Positions 52,448 through 64,000 of a stretch of 64,000 bases of DNA are shown here, piece after piece (the first letter of the stretch is position 1; the number at the start of each line of letters is the position of its first letter). The stretch is from Himantopus leucocephalus (Eukaryota > Chordata > Aves > Charadriiformes > Recurvirostridae). The position numbers and the translations under genes were made by a program. Under the pieces are notes generated by a model. The model was given only the letters and a program-made list of their open reading frames with translations, was not told the DNA's origin and made no database searches. The stretch covers positions 65,935,818-65,999,817 of the forward strand of contig RSEF01000003.1 of assembly GCA_003993805.1 (NCBI GenBank). The letters are read 5' to 3'.

Positions 52448-55400
52448 AGAAAATACAAGTCTCTCATTAATTGCCTTAGGTGTTAGGATGGGTGTGAACA
52501 GGGTGGGATGCAGTTACTTTCCCAACAAACCTCAGCTTTTTTCAGACATTCTATAAAGACATCTGGGAACTTGTTTGTGAACAAAACCAAGACTTATCAG
52601 CTCTTTTTGCAATTTTTCCCCTTTAAAATGCTTCCAAAGAAGCAATTTCTCTTCTTTGCATAGAACCTGTCACATGCAGCCTTGTCACATGCAACAATCC
52701 TGTCTTGTGTATTCAACCTCATTGAGTTCAATGAGTTTTATTCATGTGAGTAAAGGTGGCAGATTTTATGAACCTTGTAAGTATATTAGTAGTAGAGATG
52801 TCTCCGGTATCTTTTCCTCAGGCACATGAGCCAACCTCGTATCCCGTCACAGAAATGAGAACTAGCCTGGCTGTTCAGTTTACATAACGCAGGGGGACAG
52901 TGGCATTTGCATTCGGTTCTTGGCATGGAAGAGAGGCCATGGTGCTGTGCTGCAAGGAAAGGGCGTCTAGCCTTGCTGGGGAAAGCAGAGGGAGGGAGGA
53001 GGCATGAAGTAAAGTCCTAGTAAAAGGCTCATGTTCGATGTTTAAGACTTCATAAGTATTGTGATTCCCTTATGCCATACAGATGACCACAGTGATTTTG
53101 TACTGTTTGCTAATACATGTTTGACAAAGCTTAACATCACCGTGATCCTCGGGGGACCCTCTTATCATTCCCAGACATTACTGCTCAAGAAGACTGCATT
53201 CGAGAGGGGAAAGCCATTTTCAGCTGAACAGAGACTATGATCGCTATGCCTGAGGAGAATACACGTACATTTAAATAATAAGATATTTGCTTTGCAAAAG
53301 ATTGGCATAAGCTTTTGCACAGACCTGTTAGCTTAAAGGCTTATCTCTTTTAATGCTAAGAAGTATTTCCAGTGTGTTCTCACTGAAGGCTTGCTCAGAA
53401 ACAGCTGCTTCCGCAGCACTCCATGTATGCATAAGCCCTGAGTGAGATGGCATTTTCTGTTTGGATGATCAACATGCACATATTTTCTATATCCAGCCTT
53501 TGTGTCTGAGAAGATAAGAAGAATCTTCTCCCTGCATTCTTCTTTAAATGCCAAAAGCTCTTTTGTTTAAATACCACTTGTCAAACAAACATTTATCTAC
53601 CCCACTTTTCCCAATAAGAAGCCACTGTTTATTCTGGCTATCTCTTCACTTAACACATTTGATACCTTTCCTACCTCTCCTAAGACTGCCCAGGTGTTTC
53701 CTTAACGTTTTTTCACTTTGATGTGCCTGTATCATGTTAACTTTCAACTCCTTGACACCATATTAAAACTGAAGAGAAAGAGTTCTCTTGCTTCTACTTC
53801 ATGTATTAATGGCAGGTTGCATTTTTTTAAATTTTCCTCCCTCTTTTTTTTAATGTGCCTGTGTGCTGGGAATGTTCTTGTGTTTTGCAATAATACACCT
53901 CTTTGACGAGCGTCCTCTGTATCTTTCCTTGTGTTTTTATATTTTCTAGGATAGCCTTTTACGACTCTTTCTCTGGGACTGATGAACCGTGGGGGTCTGA
54001 TCTAAGTGCAGATTGCCGCAGGCTGGGCGGGAGGAGGGATTACCCTGCCTTTGCCTTGCTGCTGCTGCTGCTCTTGCCCCATTCCGCTGCTGCTGGCCAC
54101 CGGCAGAGTGTGGGTACCGGGATGGATAGCTCAGTCCAGCCAGTTTTATGTTCTCATGTAACTTTAAATTTCTCATGTGTGTTAAGATTTGGGAGTATGT
54201 GGAAATGGCTACGTGGTGTCTCGAGGGCCTGATGCCTCCAGGATTTAAGAAACGCCTGTACGTACAAGTGCCTTATCCCCATACTCTCTGTGACGCCATC
54301 CCTGTGGCTCTGGGTACAACAGTGCCGGCAGCTCAGGCCAGCCTCGGAAAGCAGCAGGGCTGGCTTAGCTCTTCCTAGAGCGGCCTCAGAAGTTACAGTC
54401 TTTCTTTCTTGCAGATACACTGGCTCCTTCATAATCCCCCTGGTCCTCACGGAGGAAGGGTCTGAGCAGGGCTCGGGGGGTTGCCCCATGGGGTACTGCA
54501 GCTACGTTGTCGGCAAAAAGACTCTTCTCCTTTTTCCACCTTATTCCAGCTGCCTGTTCTCTTTAGCTTCAGTGATCATATCTGTTTGTATTTTGGGGCC
54601 TAACATCGCATGAAAGGAGAGGTAGAATCAGCCTTTCTTTCTAAAATGACGCTTTTCTCTGATCCGCAAGGCTGCTTTATACTGCAGCTATCTGTCCCGC
54701 CATACCTGCCACAGTCCTTTCCTGCAAACATATGCACAAACAGTTCGTGCAGCTTTTTCCCACAGCTACAAATGGTTTGTTGAAAGAAGTGAGAGACATT
54801 AAGGATTTCATTTCATTGCATTTTCTCTCCTGGAGAGTTTGGTTAGGCATGAATCGGTTAAAAATAATTTTAAAATTATCATGTTTTTTCTAGATAAACA
54901 TGTTACATAAATAGAGTCATTTTTTAAGTACACATAAATGCCTTGCTACAAATCTTTTCCCTCCATTCCTCGTCCTCTGAACTCCATATTGAGTGACTGT
55001 CGGTGCTTCCCAGCTGGAGCAGCCCTTTCCAGCTGGTGCAGTCTGGCAGGTCTGCAAGCCCTGGGCTCCCTTGGGCTCTCCTGGAGATCCTTCCCAGCCC
55101 CTGCCTGGGGCAGCACTGCACTTCACGTCACACAAGTTGTTCTTAAGATGCCTCGTGGCCCATTTTGTCTCATCTGTAGTACAAAAGGTTAGATCCAGAA
55201 TGAATTTAGGTTCAGATCCACAAGTATGTTCAAATTCTTAAAACATCCTATCGGACGTTAGGAGCCCAAATGCTTCTGTGGATATGGGCTGTAAACACTT
55301 CAAACTTAAATAGAACAGAGCCCAGCAAGTGCTCTGATGTCCAGCATCACTGCAAAAATCAAATGGCAGTGGGAGAGGTGGTACCAAGCTGGGATTTTTC

Positions 55401-57399
55401 TTTGAAAATTAAACTGAAGGAAATATCAGACCTTTTTCAGGTACGAGCTCTTTGCACTCTGTATATGAAGACTCAGCATGAGATCTGAAAAAGGCAGCGT
55501 GCTCCTCCTGAAGCCGTCAAGGTTAGGGTGAGGCAAATGTTGTAAAAATAGTGTGTCATCTTGAATCCCACTGCCTTCAGTAGTGGGACCTGGAGGTCCA
55601 CAGCTCACAACACCCTGCCGAGGGGGACAGGCAACATGCCCTGGTCTGAAAAAGTGACTGAGCAGTTTTTTGGGAAATGCAGGTTTTTTAATGTTGTGCA
55701 CCAACAGTTAAAGTATTTATACTAGGTTCAGTTTTGTTTTCTCTCTGAGAAGGTCCAAATCTACATCTTCTGCTTCCCAGCAAAACTGCCTAGTTGCCAG
55801 GGTAAAGGCTGCCCTGGACAAGAATGTTTTTGCTCTCTCTCCATACCTGGCAAAAAGCACTTAATTATGCATTAGAGGGCACAGGCTGGAAAGGAAGAGA
55901 GCCCAAATAATTCTGCGCAGATTAGGGATAACAGAATGTAAAGTAGCCTCAGGAGAGGAAGGCAGTGGTTCTGCATCAGCCCCGCAGAGCTGTGGGAGGG
56001 CCGTAGGGCTCAGCACTATTGCCCAAGCTTTGAGGATGGTCAGGCTCTTTCCTGGTGGCTTTTTATTCTCCTAGGCTCTTTCTTTATCGTGTATCCATTT
56101 CTAACCTTCCCTCCTGAGCGTTGTTTGTTTCAATCCCCTTTGGCTCATTATTTGCAAGCATGTGCAGGGGTTTAACTTACTGGCTTTCCAGAGCTGCAGC
56201 CAGTTGTGTTTATGCTTTCTTCTCACAGCACCTCTGTGAAACAGAAACTGTCCCTGCTTAATGAGTGCTCAGCAAAGAGATTGTATGTGTAAAAGGCATG
56301 AAAACAGGGCTGCAAACCCCAGACTAATGCTGAGTAAGAAAACCCCCTCTGCTTTGCAAGTCCTCCTTGCTGGGCAAACCCCTGCTGTGGTAGTTGTCAG
56401 CTTTTGCTAGAACTAACCAGCGATCAGACTCCTCCAGTGCTCTCCCATCCTTCTCCAGAGACATCCTACCGTACCTGAACTGCCTTCTTTTGATACTTTA
56501 TTCTCTGGTTATTTTCTGACACCTGTATGTTTTCTTACTAGGATGCATCTATTCTGTTTCAAGATACCTGGCTCTGCTCTGCTTGCAAGAATCCACCATC
56601 CTCCATTTTGTCTAAACCTTTACCTGTGCTTCAAGCTCCAAAGTGCAATTGCTGGCCAATTTCTAAAACCTTTACCTGACCAGTTGGCACGCTGGATTAG
56701 GAAAAAATATCTGAAATACATAAATGCCCAATGCTGTATTAAGAAAGATGGCTCGCTTTCAAAATACCAAAGTATTTCCTAATGTTGTCATAAATTCAGG
56801 TAAGGTGATATTAGCTTCTAAAAAATGTGTTTTATAAATATTGTCTCAAGCACAGCAGTTTACAATTTGTAAATTTGTTTTCACTATTTGTATTAATGGC
56901 TCTTTTTGTTTTCTCAAAGCACATCTTAGGTTAAATCTAAGTTGACCACAGAAAAGGTCAAAATATTTTTCAAACTTTTCTGGAGCACAATTAACTTAAT
57001 ATTTTAACAGCTGGCAGCTGTGGTAATTACTTTTAGATTATACCTAAAGTCTGTTGGAATCTAATTACTCTGATCTATGAACCAGGTAATTAAGGTAAAA
57101 ACTCCCACATTTTCTTAGACCTCATTAGGGTATTTCCTTTGAAAATTGTTAGCTAATGACGGTACATTAAGAGTTTATCCATAAAATGACAATGAATAAT
57201 TGAAACCTTTGTCCTGAGACATTAAAGGACATAATGGTGTTTAACTGCTCAATGTCTTGATAATTATTTCTTAATTTGCAGTGCAAATATCATGCAGGTT
57301 TGGGGAGAAAGGACCAGTCAGATTGGGAAAATGGCACAGAAGGACACAAATAGTTTTCTTTTCCTTTGTTTACTCGGTATCTGGCTAATAATTCAGGAG

Positions 57400-57850
57400 G
57401 TGGGGAGACTCCCAAGGAACCGATGTTTCTCCCGCTGCCTGGAGCTGGACTAGCAGCACAAAGAGACACCGAGGGCTTGTGCCCGTCGGGCACACAGCGG
57501 CTGGCCATTTCCTACGGAAAGTGATGCCAGGTGTAGCATCACCTTTCAGGCTGCCGATGGGCTCCCTTTTAGGCATGGGGACACCCCGCAGCAGCCCCAG
57601 CTGCAGCCCCGGCTGCTGTGGCTCCCCTGACCATGGCCACGCTCCCCTGCCCCGAGCTCCTGCCTTGGCAGGAGGGTGGGCTGCTCGGGGCAGCCTCCAA
57701 AGGTGCCTGCCGGAGGGTCCCTGCTGGAAGGGGCCTCGCTCAGCTGCTACCGAAGCTGCGAGAGCTTCCTTCAGCCACTCTGGTGATGGGGGAAAAGCTG
57801 GGAGTCCAAATCTCACCCTTAACATCCATGGAAAACCTTTGACTGTTGTA
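57400..57850. other. GC-rich patch with open frames on both strands
   Basis: Markedly GC-rich with scattered CpGs. It carries a 206-codon open frame on the - strand and a 133-codon one on the + strand. GC-rich DNA lacks stop codons, so this alone is not evidence of a gene. No splice-site pair or known motif was found. Confidence 0.4.
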
Positions 57851-59129
57851 CGTGTGTCAGGAAGGCTGTCGCTGCAATAGCTACGAGTGAAATGCATTAC
57901 ATGAGTGCAACAGAGTGAAACCATGTGCTCCAGCATCTCTCCCTCCGAGTGAGGGGTATGGGACATACCAACCAAGTTATCAACGGAGATGCTAGGTGCA
58001 ACCAAAACTGTGGGACAGACCTAAAATGGTGGCAAAGCCACTTTCCCTTATTTTGATTTACGAGTCTAAGGCTTGTGTTATTCTTAACTACTCTATAGTG
58101 CAAGCTATAACCTGACAGGATGCAGCAGGCACTGGCTGTATTGCCATCCTCTGCTCTCCACCACAGAAAGAGAGCTCCATCCATGCCTGCTCTCCAGGGG
58201 GAGGTTTTCATAAGCGTGGAGGATCCAAGTCAGCAGATTTCCTAAGGAACTTCAATGCCTGGCTGCCTGCGGGCGCTGTGTCCCCACTTCCCCACAACCA
58301 CTGATGCCTCTAATGCCAAGTTGTTATCATTAATACCCAATATGTGTTATCACCCAGAAGACTGGGATCAGCACTTGGGTCTGAGTGTGCCAGGCGCTGG
58401 GAGGACACGCAGTGTGAATGCATCTCTTCCTCTGTAGTCACATCTAACGTATGGCACACTGAAACACCAAGAGTCAGACACAGCGGAATGGAAAAGCAAC
58501 CTGTGGCTATACAGACTACGTAATCACATAAATCAATAGATAGATCAATGTCTTCTTGAGGTAAGTGAAATGAATCAAATACTAGAAAACTCTGTTAGTC
58601 ATGTAAGAGCTGCTACAGAACAAGCTCATTTGTTTCAGGACTTCTCAGCCTGGCTCCACAGTACCACATGAGGCACACACTTGTTGCAAAGCAGCATACT
58701 GAGGGGATCCATCCCTACCAAGTATTTAATCTGAAAAATCTGAAAGCTTCAAATTTGATTGCAGCTGGTCTGCAAAATTACAACTTTGGTGGGAAACAGT
58801 TGAGGCATTGGTTTTGGATCAGAACTTCAAAGAAAAGTTTCGGATGATCATGTGTTAGACCATCAAGGACGTGAGTAATTACGTATCTGGTGGGATCCCT
58901 GTATACAGGGAAAAAAACAATCTGAAACAGAATTGTCCTGGTTTCAGATAAAACAGAATCAATTTTCTTTTCAGCAATTTTACTTTTCAGCTAAGCCTCT
59001 TCTAACTAACTACACTCCCTGAAATTAACAGCATATTTTTGAAACAGTATGAACCTTTATTTAATTTTGTCTCCAACAATGATACATTATTTATAAAGCC
59101 TGAAAAAGTAATAAAGTAAGTTTTTCTGT

Positions 59130-59299
59130 GAGGCATTTTATTTATAAGGAAATGACTTAGCAAATGAGCTAATTAGGACAATTAAGGATAAAAATATTGA
59201 TTCAATATGAGATAGATACACACATGGCTACTCAGGAAATCCTGCTGTAAGAAATTACCAAGACCAGATTACCAGACACATATCTGCTAAAAGATTAAA
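59130..59299 (-). other. LEG1 3' UTR
   Basis: AT-rich noncoding sequence between the LEG1 stop and just past the AATAAA on the - strand. The length, about 160 bases, is ordinary. No conserved element is recognised. Confidence 0.6.
59137..59142 (-). terminator. Polyadenylation signal AATAAA for LEG1
   Basis: The + strand reads TTTATT, so AATAAA on the - strand, about 160 bases after the LEG1 stop codon. Another close variant, ATAAAT, overlaps it. Confidence 0.65.
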
Positions 59300-59487
59300 T
59301 CAATCACTGTTGGAACTGCTTTTTCTCAAGAAACTGAGCGCTGTCAAATCCACTCTTTTCAAATCGTTATATATTCCCACTGGGTCAAACTTCTGGCTTG
59401 AAGCCAAGTCTTCAATCAGTTTTCGGCCCATTCTTCTTCCTGCTTCAGTAGACATAGCCTTTTGCCAGAGCTTCAGCAGCAATCCTC
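59300..59487 (-). CDS. LEG1: LEG1 (C6orf58 homologue), terminal coding exon
   Basis: Acceptor TGTTTCTTTCCAAG is followed by a frame that completes the phase-1 codon of the exon at 61998-62236 (Gly). It reads GGLLLKLWQKAMSTEAGRR, later KFDPVGIYNDLKR, and ends SSSNSD with a TGA stop at 59300-59302. The C-terminus of LEG1 is poorly conserved, and this segment does not resemble the human tail as I remember it. Assignment rests on exact phase, strand, spacing and the absence of any other candidate in the 2.5 kb intron. The frame also reads open upstream of the acceptor to an ATG at 59734, but that part is intronic. Confidence 0.87.
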
Positions 59488-61997
59488 CTTGGAAAGAAAC
59501 ACAACATGACATTGTCAAATTAACATGGAGCACACACAGCTCGTAGCACACAAGGGATGAAGCGCATGTCTGGAAACAAACACCCACCACTCTCCTGTGG
59601 ACAGTGAAACGTAGACAAAGCTGGAGCGTGCCGATGGGGTAATAATTGCCTACAACTGTGTAGGGAGATACGGGCCATTCATTCAGCTCAGGATCCTTTG
59701 TATTGATAGACAACTGGGTTTGTTCCCTTGTCACCAGTGTTGCAAGTCAAAATGATTGAAGACGCACGTTAAGGTCTTGTTCTGCAATTGCACATAGCTT
59801 CATGGCTTATGAAGCTGTGGCCTGGTAGTTACAATTATGCATGTCTTTGTTTTTAATCTAAAGCAACCAAGAATTTGCACTTCTGCCAGCTAAGGCCTCA
59901 AGCTAAAGAAACAAACGATCCTGATACTTTCATTCTGGCAATGAGCAGTGGCTCTCTAGGAAGCGTGCCTGACCAGTCCGGCATTAGCACCAGTTTGCAG
60001 GATAGTCATTGCCTGCTCCCCACTCCTCTCAGTGCTGATCAGGGTCCACAGAGGAAACTCGAGGGTAAAAAAAAGTCTACTAGAAAACAAAGAGGATTTT
60101 ATTCTCCTGGAAAACATGCTTTTGTATAAAACTCGCAACAGTGAAGAATTGAGTTTGCACAGTATTGTATGAGGGAGATGAGGAGTTAAGAGAAGGCAGC
60201 AAACAGTCCTCTTGCCTAAGAGAACTACAGGAGGACTGAAGGAAAGGTGAGGATGACAGGAGAGGTCTTGAATAACAAGGCATTTTCTGTTCTGGCTTTG
60301 GATATCAGTGAGGGGCAGAGCATAAAAAGTGAAGCTTCTGACTGTCCACGATTCAAGAAACTTTAGAGGTAGCACAGCACTCTCTCAATACAGGTCCCTG
60401 CTGGACTGCCAGAGGCAGCTAGAGGAAAATAAAGAGTGATCAAACTTTGAATCAAGAAATCAAATCTCACTCTGGGTTGGACAGGTTCCCATCCTAAGAT
60501 GTACTGAGACCCTCTTCCTGCTGTTGAAGTTTGCAGCACCAGAAGAGGACTCCACATCTCACAGAATGTATTTAAAAGTTTGAGGAGTCCGACTCCTCCA
60601 CAAAAACAGTATGTTGCATTTTGTCATCTGAGTTTTGTACCAATAAGTTCCAGTGTTTTGGGTCCCCACTGAAGCTGTGGATCCAGACCCAAGTCAAATT
60701 TAGTTTAAAGCTCCTTTTCTGATGTGCAAAACAGTCACCAGGTTGAGTTAGCTGGCATTTAACTCTCAGCTGAATGCAAAACCCATCCCTTCAAAGCAGA
60801 GTCAGGGAAATCTCCCACCTGCAAGGTGAGGGATTTGAGCTACGGACTTCATTATGGCTGCGCCTGCATGAAACATCTTCATCCCTCTCTTTCCTTCCCT
60901 ATACCATCTTCAGCATCCATGTCTCTTTTCCTCTCTCCTTCCAGTGCTGCCCTCATCTGCTCTGCCGCCCTGGTGCTCTGCTGCCTCCTTGCTGCCCTGC
61001 TGGTCGTGCTTTTCCTTGCTGTGCCCCCCTCCCCTCCTGCAGGTAGATCAAGAAACCCTGAACTGTGGCAGAGACTACCATGCATGGGATGGATGTTAAA
61101 GTCCTTATTCAGACTTCGAGGACTAATGCTATGTGAAAGGTGTGAGGGAAGCACTATGTGATGTGCTGATGCTATTTTGTAACACGGAATAGCTTCATTA
61201 CATTTTCAGGCACAAATAAAACTACTGAGAGAAATTTCACCGAAATGTGTGGACAGAAGAAGACGACCACAAAACAAATCCTATAGCTCTGCGTACTAGT
61301 TTTTCAGCGTATTTTTCTATTGTATTTTCATTTTAAGATTCAAAATAACTTTCCTTCACAAAGGACAAAAATATCCAACCCAGCAATCCCTACGAATGAA
61401 CTGAAACCTCAGAAGAGTGTAATTCTGTGTATCACCGCTGGATGGTGATGCACAACTTATTTTAGTGAAAGTCCAACATTGTGTAAGAATACAGTTTTGC
61501 TAGGATAGACCACATTTGGTGGGACATTCTGAATATTCTCTGTTAAACCAAAGATTGAGACAAAACCAAAAACTAGAACACTTGTGGACACACAAACTGT
61601 TGTTCGCTAGCATTTGCTCATTTTTTATAATAACTTCAAATGATTTAATAACTTCATTTACAGCCTTAATTATTTCAGACTTAACTAGTGAAACACAAAC
61701 TAGTCTTTGTGTTTTCAAAGTTCCTATGAAAAAAGGGAAAGAAAAAAGTAAGATCATTTGCTCAAACAAATGATGCATTTGTCTCGTGAAATCCTCACTG
61801 CGTATTGTCAGTCCCATCACTGCATTTGCTCTCCGGTGTGCTGTTTACTTATGGCCGTATTTCTAGCTGTACTGTGGAAGTGTTTATACTACTGTATATC
61901 AAAAAAATCACTGTGTTCATATAGACGGAGGTATAGAAAGAGAGAACAAGTTATTAAATATCTGTGGACTACAGACATTTGTAGGTCGGGCTCGTAC
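59488..61997. other. Last intron of LEG1
   Basis: It lies between the two phase-matched LEG1 exons. It contains a CT-rich stretch on the + strand at 60945-61042 that looks exon-like (see findings), but no repeat family is recognised. Confidence 0.8.
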
Positions 61998-62236
61998 CTG
62001 TGAATTGATTTGCTTTGTGAAGCGCTCTCAGTGAAAGCAGGACTCTATTTTGCTGTGAACTGAAGTCACTTATGGATGGGAGGACATCCCCTTCAGTGAG
62101 CATCCTCTGGGGCAGGAAAGTCTGGAACTGGTTTGTGGTCTGTAAATCTGTAGAGAAGTGTGTGGCTGCAATGAAATCTACAGCATTAGCCCAGTCTTCA
62201 CCAAAATCTGCTTCTGGATCAGAGAGATATTTTAAG
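61998..62236 (-). CDS. LEG1: LEG1 (C6orf58 homologue), internal exon
   Basis: Acceptor TTTTATCTCTTTCAG and donor ACAG|GTACGAG enclose 239 open bases on the - strand. They continue the phase-2 codon of the exon at 62668-62801 (forming Ser) and exit in phase 1. The peptide contains YLSDPEADFGEDWANAVDF, matching human YSKAEAHFERSWVLAVDH. Further on it has DVLPSISDFSSQQNRVLL, matching human DVAPFISDFTAFQNVVLV. This is the strongest homology in the window. No frameshift or stop is seen, so the gene looks intact over this part. Confidence 0.93.
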
Positions 62237-62667
62237 CTGAAAGAGATAAAAAGAAAAATATAACAGATAATTGAAATCCACTGTAGAATACATTAGTCTA
62301 TCATTTATCCCAAATGTGTTTTGTTCAGTATAAAATCTTGAGCAGTCACAGTGACTTAAAGCCTACTTCAGCATTTTACACCTAATTTCTGCTGGCATGG
62401 CCGCCTCTGCCCAGGCTAGACACAGCTCCTGACTCTGGCTGCAGCTCCCAGAGAGGAATCAGCATCTTGTGTTAAGCCCACAGCCTGCCCACCCGTCACA
62501 GCCTGGACAGCCATCTCTCGCTGGTCCTCCCATGCTCCAAGAGAGCAGAAGGAAGAGTAGAGCCTAAGGAATAGAGGCTTAAAGTAAGAAAACTCATGTT
62601 GACTTGATTGGGATATTATCCTTCCAAACAGGAAGATCCCCCTTGGCCACCCCTCTCATCCCAGTAC
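62237..62667. other. Intron of LEG1
   Basis: A 431-bp intron with consensus GT (GTACTG) and AG ends on the - strand. Nothing else is recognised. Confidence 0.88.
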
Positions 62668-62801
62668 CTGTCCTGGAACTTGGGCAGCGCGTAAGCAATG
62701 GAGGCAACGTGTGCCCTCCACATGAGACAGAGAGCATCATCCAGTTTGAAGGAGGAGAAGGTCACAGGGCTCCCGGCTTTGTGTTCTGTAGACAACAGAT
62801 A
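62668..62801 (-). CDS. LEG1: LEG1 (C6orf58 homologue), internal exon
   Basis: LEG1 proteins are secreted and carry a single LEG1 domain. The family includes the zebrafish liver-development factor and monotreme lactation protein. Seen on the - strand: acceptor CCTCCCTGTTGCTGCAG, 134 open bases and donor CAG|GTACTG. The peptide starts YLLSTEHKAG and contains FSSFKLDDALCLMWRAH followed by KFQD. Human LEG1 has FSKFDDLLKYLWAAH and then SFEDR at the same place. The exon enters in phase 0 and exits in phase 2. It corresponds to roughly residues 185-230 of the about 330-residue human protein, so the signal peptide and first half must be encoded to the right of the window. Confidence 0.9.
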
Positions 62802-64000
62802 CTGCAGCAACAGGGAGGAAAAAAGGCAGAGAAACAGGGTGGTGGTTTAAACCAAATGAATTTTTCAGTCTTACGCACATACCTCACAAAATACTGTTTG
62901 CAAGCGAAGGGAAATTGCTTTTGAGTAGCTAGAATGTGTTGCTTTGTAGGTAACTATAATGTCTGACATAGGGAGAAAAAGATTATTAATATAGTTTTAT
63001 AAAATGAATACATATCCCCGCTGAAGTTAACTGGAGTTGCTGTTCTTTGACTTCAACAGAGAGAGGGTTTTATCCACATAATCTAGGTATTCTCTCACAA
63101 TAATTCAGTGGACTTTTTTATCTGAATGCTATGGAAGCTTCCATGCTGAAATATTGGGTTCCTTGAAAACCTGCTGATACTCTTTCAGCCACAACTTGCT
63201 GGAGATTTTCAGAAAATAAGAGAATTCTTCTTCATGGTTATCATTATGGCTATTTGAGGGGTAAATCTTTTACAATCACTTCTGAAACATACTGCTTAGC
63301 AAAAATAATCTTAAGAAAACAAATCCAGTTTTGCTCCTAAAACCTCTACCTTCATTCACAGGTGCCAAGAGGGACTTATGGTGCAAATTTTCTGATCATT
63401 GTCAATTATTTGACTACCAACAAAAATGTTGAATATAGAAGTCTATCTATAAAAATAGTTATTGAATCTATGAAGTAAGAAAATATTGTAATCTTTGAGA
63501 CTAGGGAATAGCTGAATGAGGAGGAAAGAGAATACCTACTTGCATAAATAAGTGTCCTTTTGAATGAAGTTTCAGCATTTACAGTTTTTTAGATGTTCAA
63601 AGGAGTAAATGAACCATGTAAAACCACACAAGGCCATTTCTCAAAGGTAATGTTCTATCTTGCATGGCTATTTTGCATTGCTAACATAAGCAGTATAGAA
63701 AGAATACAAATATAACTGTTATCAAAACAGTCTCCTGGCACAGACTCCCAATAATATAGAAATATCTTAAAGGAAGGAAAAAAATCCGTAACCTGTGAAA
63801 ATCCTCGCCTTCTTATCTCTGACTCACTTTATGTCATGCTTTTCACTTTTTTGGTTTGTTACTTTTATATCAAGCTGTTATCGAAAGCCAACCAAGCTCT
63901 CTGAATCTTACAAATAACAGTAATAATAGTTTTAAAAATTAATATTCTGGTATAATGTTCTACAAAATATGAAAAAAAAAAAAGATGTAAAATTATTTAC
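62802..64000. other. LEG1 intron running off the window
   Basis: No exon for the conserved N-terminal part of LEG1 is found here; in particular there is no Trp-Trp-containing exon. A 12-base A-run lies near 63972-63983. The upstream exons must be beyond the window. Confidence 0.65.

Larger units (their letters stand above)
46276..59129. other. Intergenic region between convergent THEMIS and LEG1
   Basis: No supported gene. It holds two short CR1 fragments (47597-47750 and 52237-52447), T/G-rich low complexity at about 47985-48030, a CTG run at about 54058-54075 and a GC-rich patch at about 57400-57850. The open frames here, including one of 206 codons on the - strand (57385-58005), overlap open frames on the other strand and show no family motifs. 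Confidence 0.55.

Noticed and set aside
53903..54232. Frame with a leucine run followed by AAAGH, resembling a secretory signal peptide
   Set aside because: The leucines come from a CTG microsatellite at about 54058-54075. No downstream exon or known protein fits.
59488..59734. Upstream extension of the LEG1 terminal exon to an ATG
   Set aside because: The acceptor at 59488 and exact phase match with the previous LEG1 exon make the extension intronic read-through.
63170..63265. Minus-strand frame reading about 40 codons (contains KISSKLWLKEYQQ) considered as the next upstream LEG1 exon
   Set aside because: It lacks the cysteines expected just before this point in LEG1 and has a poor donor (GTTTTC). 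A frame of this length is expected by chance.
1..64000. tRNA, rRNA, CRISPR, prokaryotic operon or endogenous retrovirus features
   Set aside because: None seen. The only mobile-element sequences with family hallmarks are CR1 fragments.

Overview
The window is vertebrate nuclear DNA and almost certainly from a bird. It holds several CR1 LINE fragments of the avian type, whose 3' ends carry the octamer tandem repeat (ATTCTATG/ATTCCGTG-like). There are few other repeats, the background is AT-rich and CpG-poor, and the genes are split into small GT-AG exons. There are no prokaryotic features. Two fixed 100-base N gaps and two single Ns mark it as draft assembly.

Two protein genes can be supported, arranged tail to tail. 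On the + strand are the last exons of THEMIS (thymocyte-expressed molecule involved in selection): a secure exon at 35633-35786, a well-supported one at 36325-36426, a phase-compatible acidic exon at 45207-45363 and a tentative 8-residue terminal exon at 45796-45823. On the - strand are three 3' exons of LEG1 (liver-enriched gene 1, human C6orf58), at 62668-62801, 61998-62236 and 59300-59487, with a polyadenylation signal at 59137-59142. Human 6q22.33 has the same convergent LEG1/THEMIS pair, which supports both calls independently. The 5' parts of both genes, including the large CABIT-domain exon(s) of THEMIS and the signal peptide and N-terminal half of LEG1, lie outside the window.

Layout: 1-35632 is the inferred THEMIS intron, with a CR1 copy broken by a gap at 19.1-19.9 kb, a compact CpG-rich patch at 30.2-30.5 kb and a gap flanked by poly(A) and a CR1 tail at 32.6-32.8 kb. 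35.6-46.3 kb holds the THEMIS 3' exons, with a second CR1 at 37.5-38.2 kb and an unidentified decayed coiled-coil coding remnant at 38.6-38.9 kb in the long intron. 46.3-59.1 kb is intergenic, with two short CR1 fragments and a GC-rich patch near 57.5 kb. 59.1-64.0 kb is the 3' half of LEG1.

The two genes share no pathway: THEMIS is a T-cell signalling adaptor and LEG1 is a secreted protein. Nothing in the window looks like an undescribed biological system. The points most worth checking are the apparent C-terminal extension of THEMIS relative to mammals, the decayed coiled-coil sequence, a perfect 23-bp inverted repeat and the assembly artefacts.
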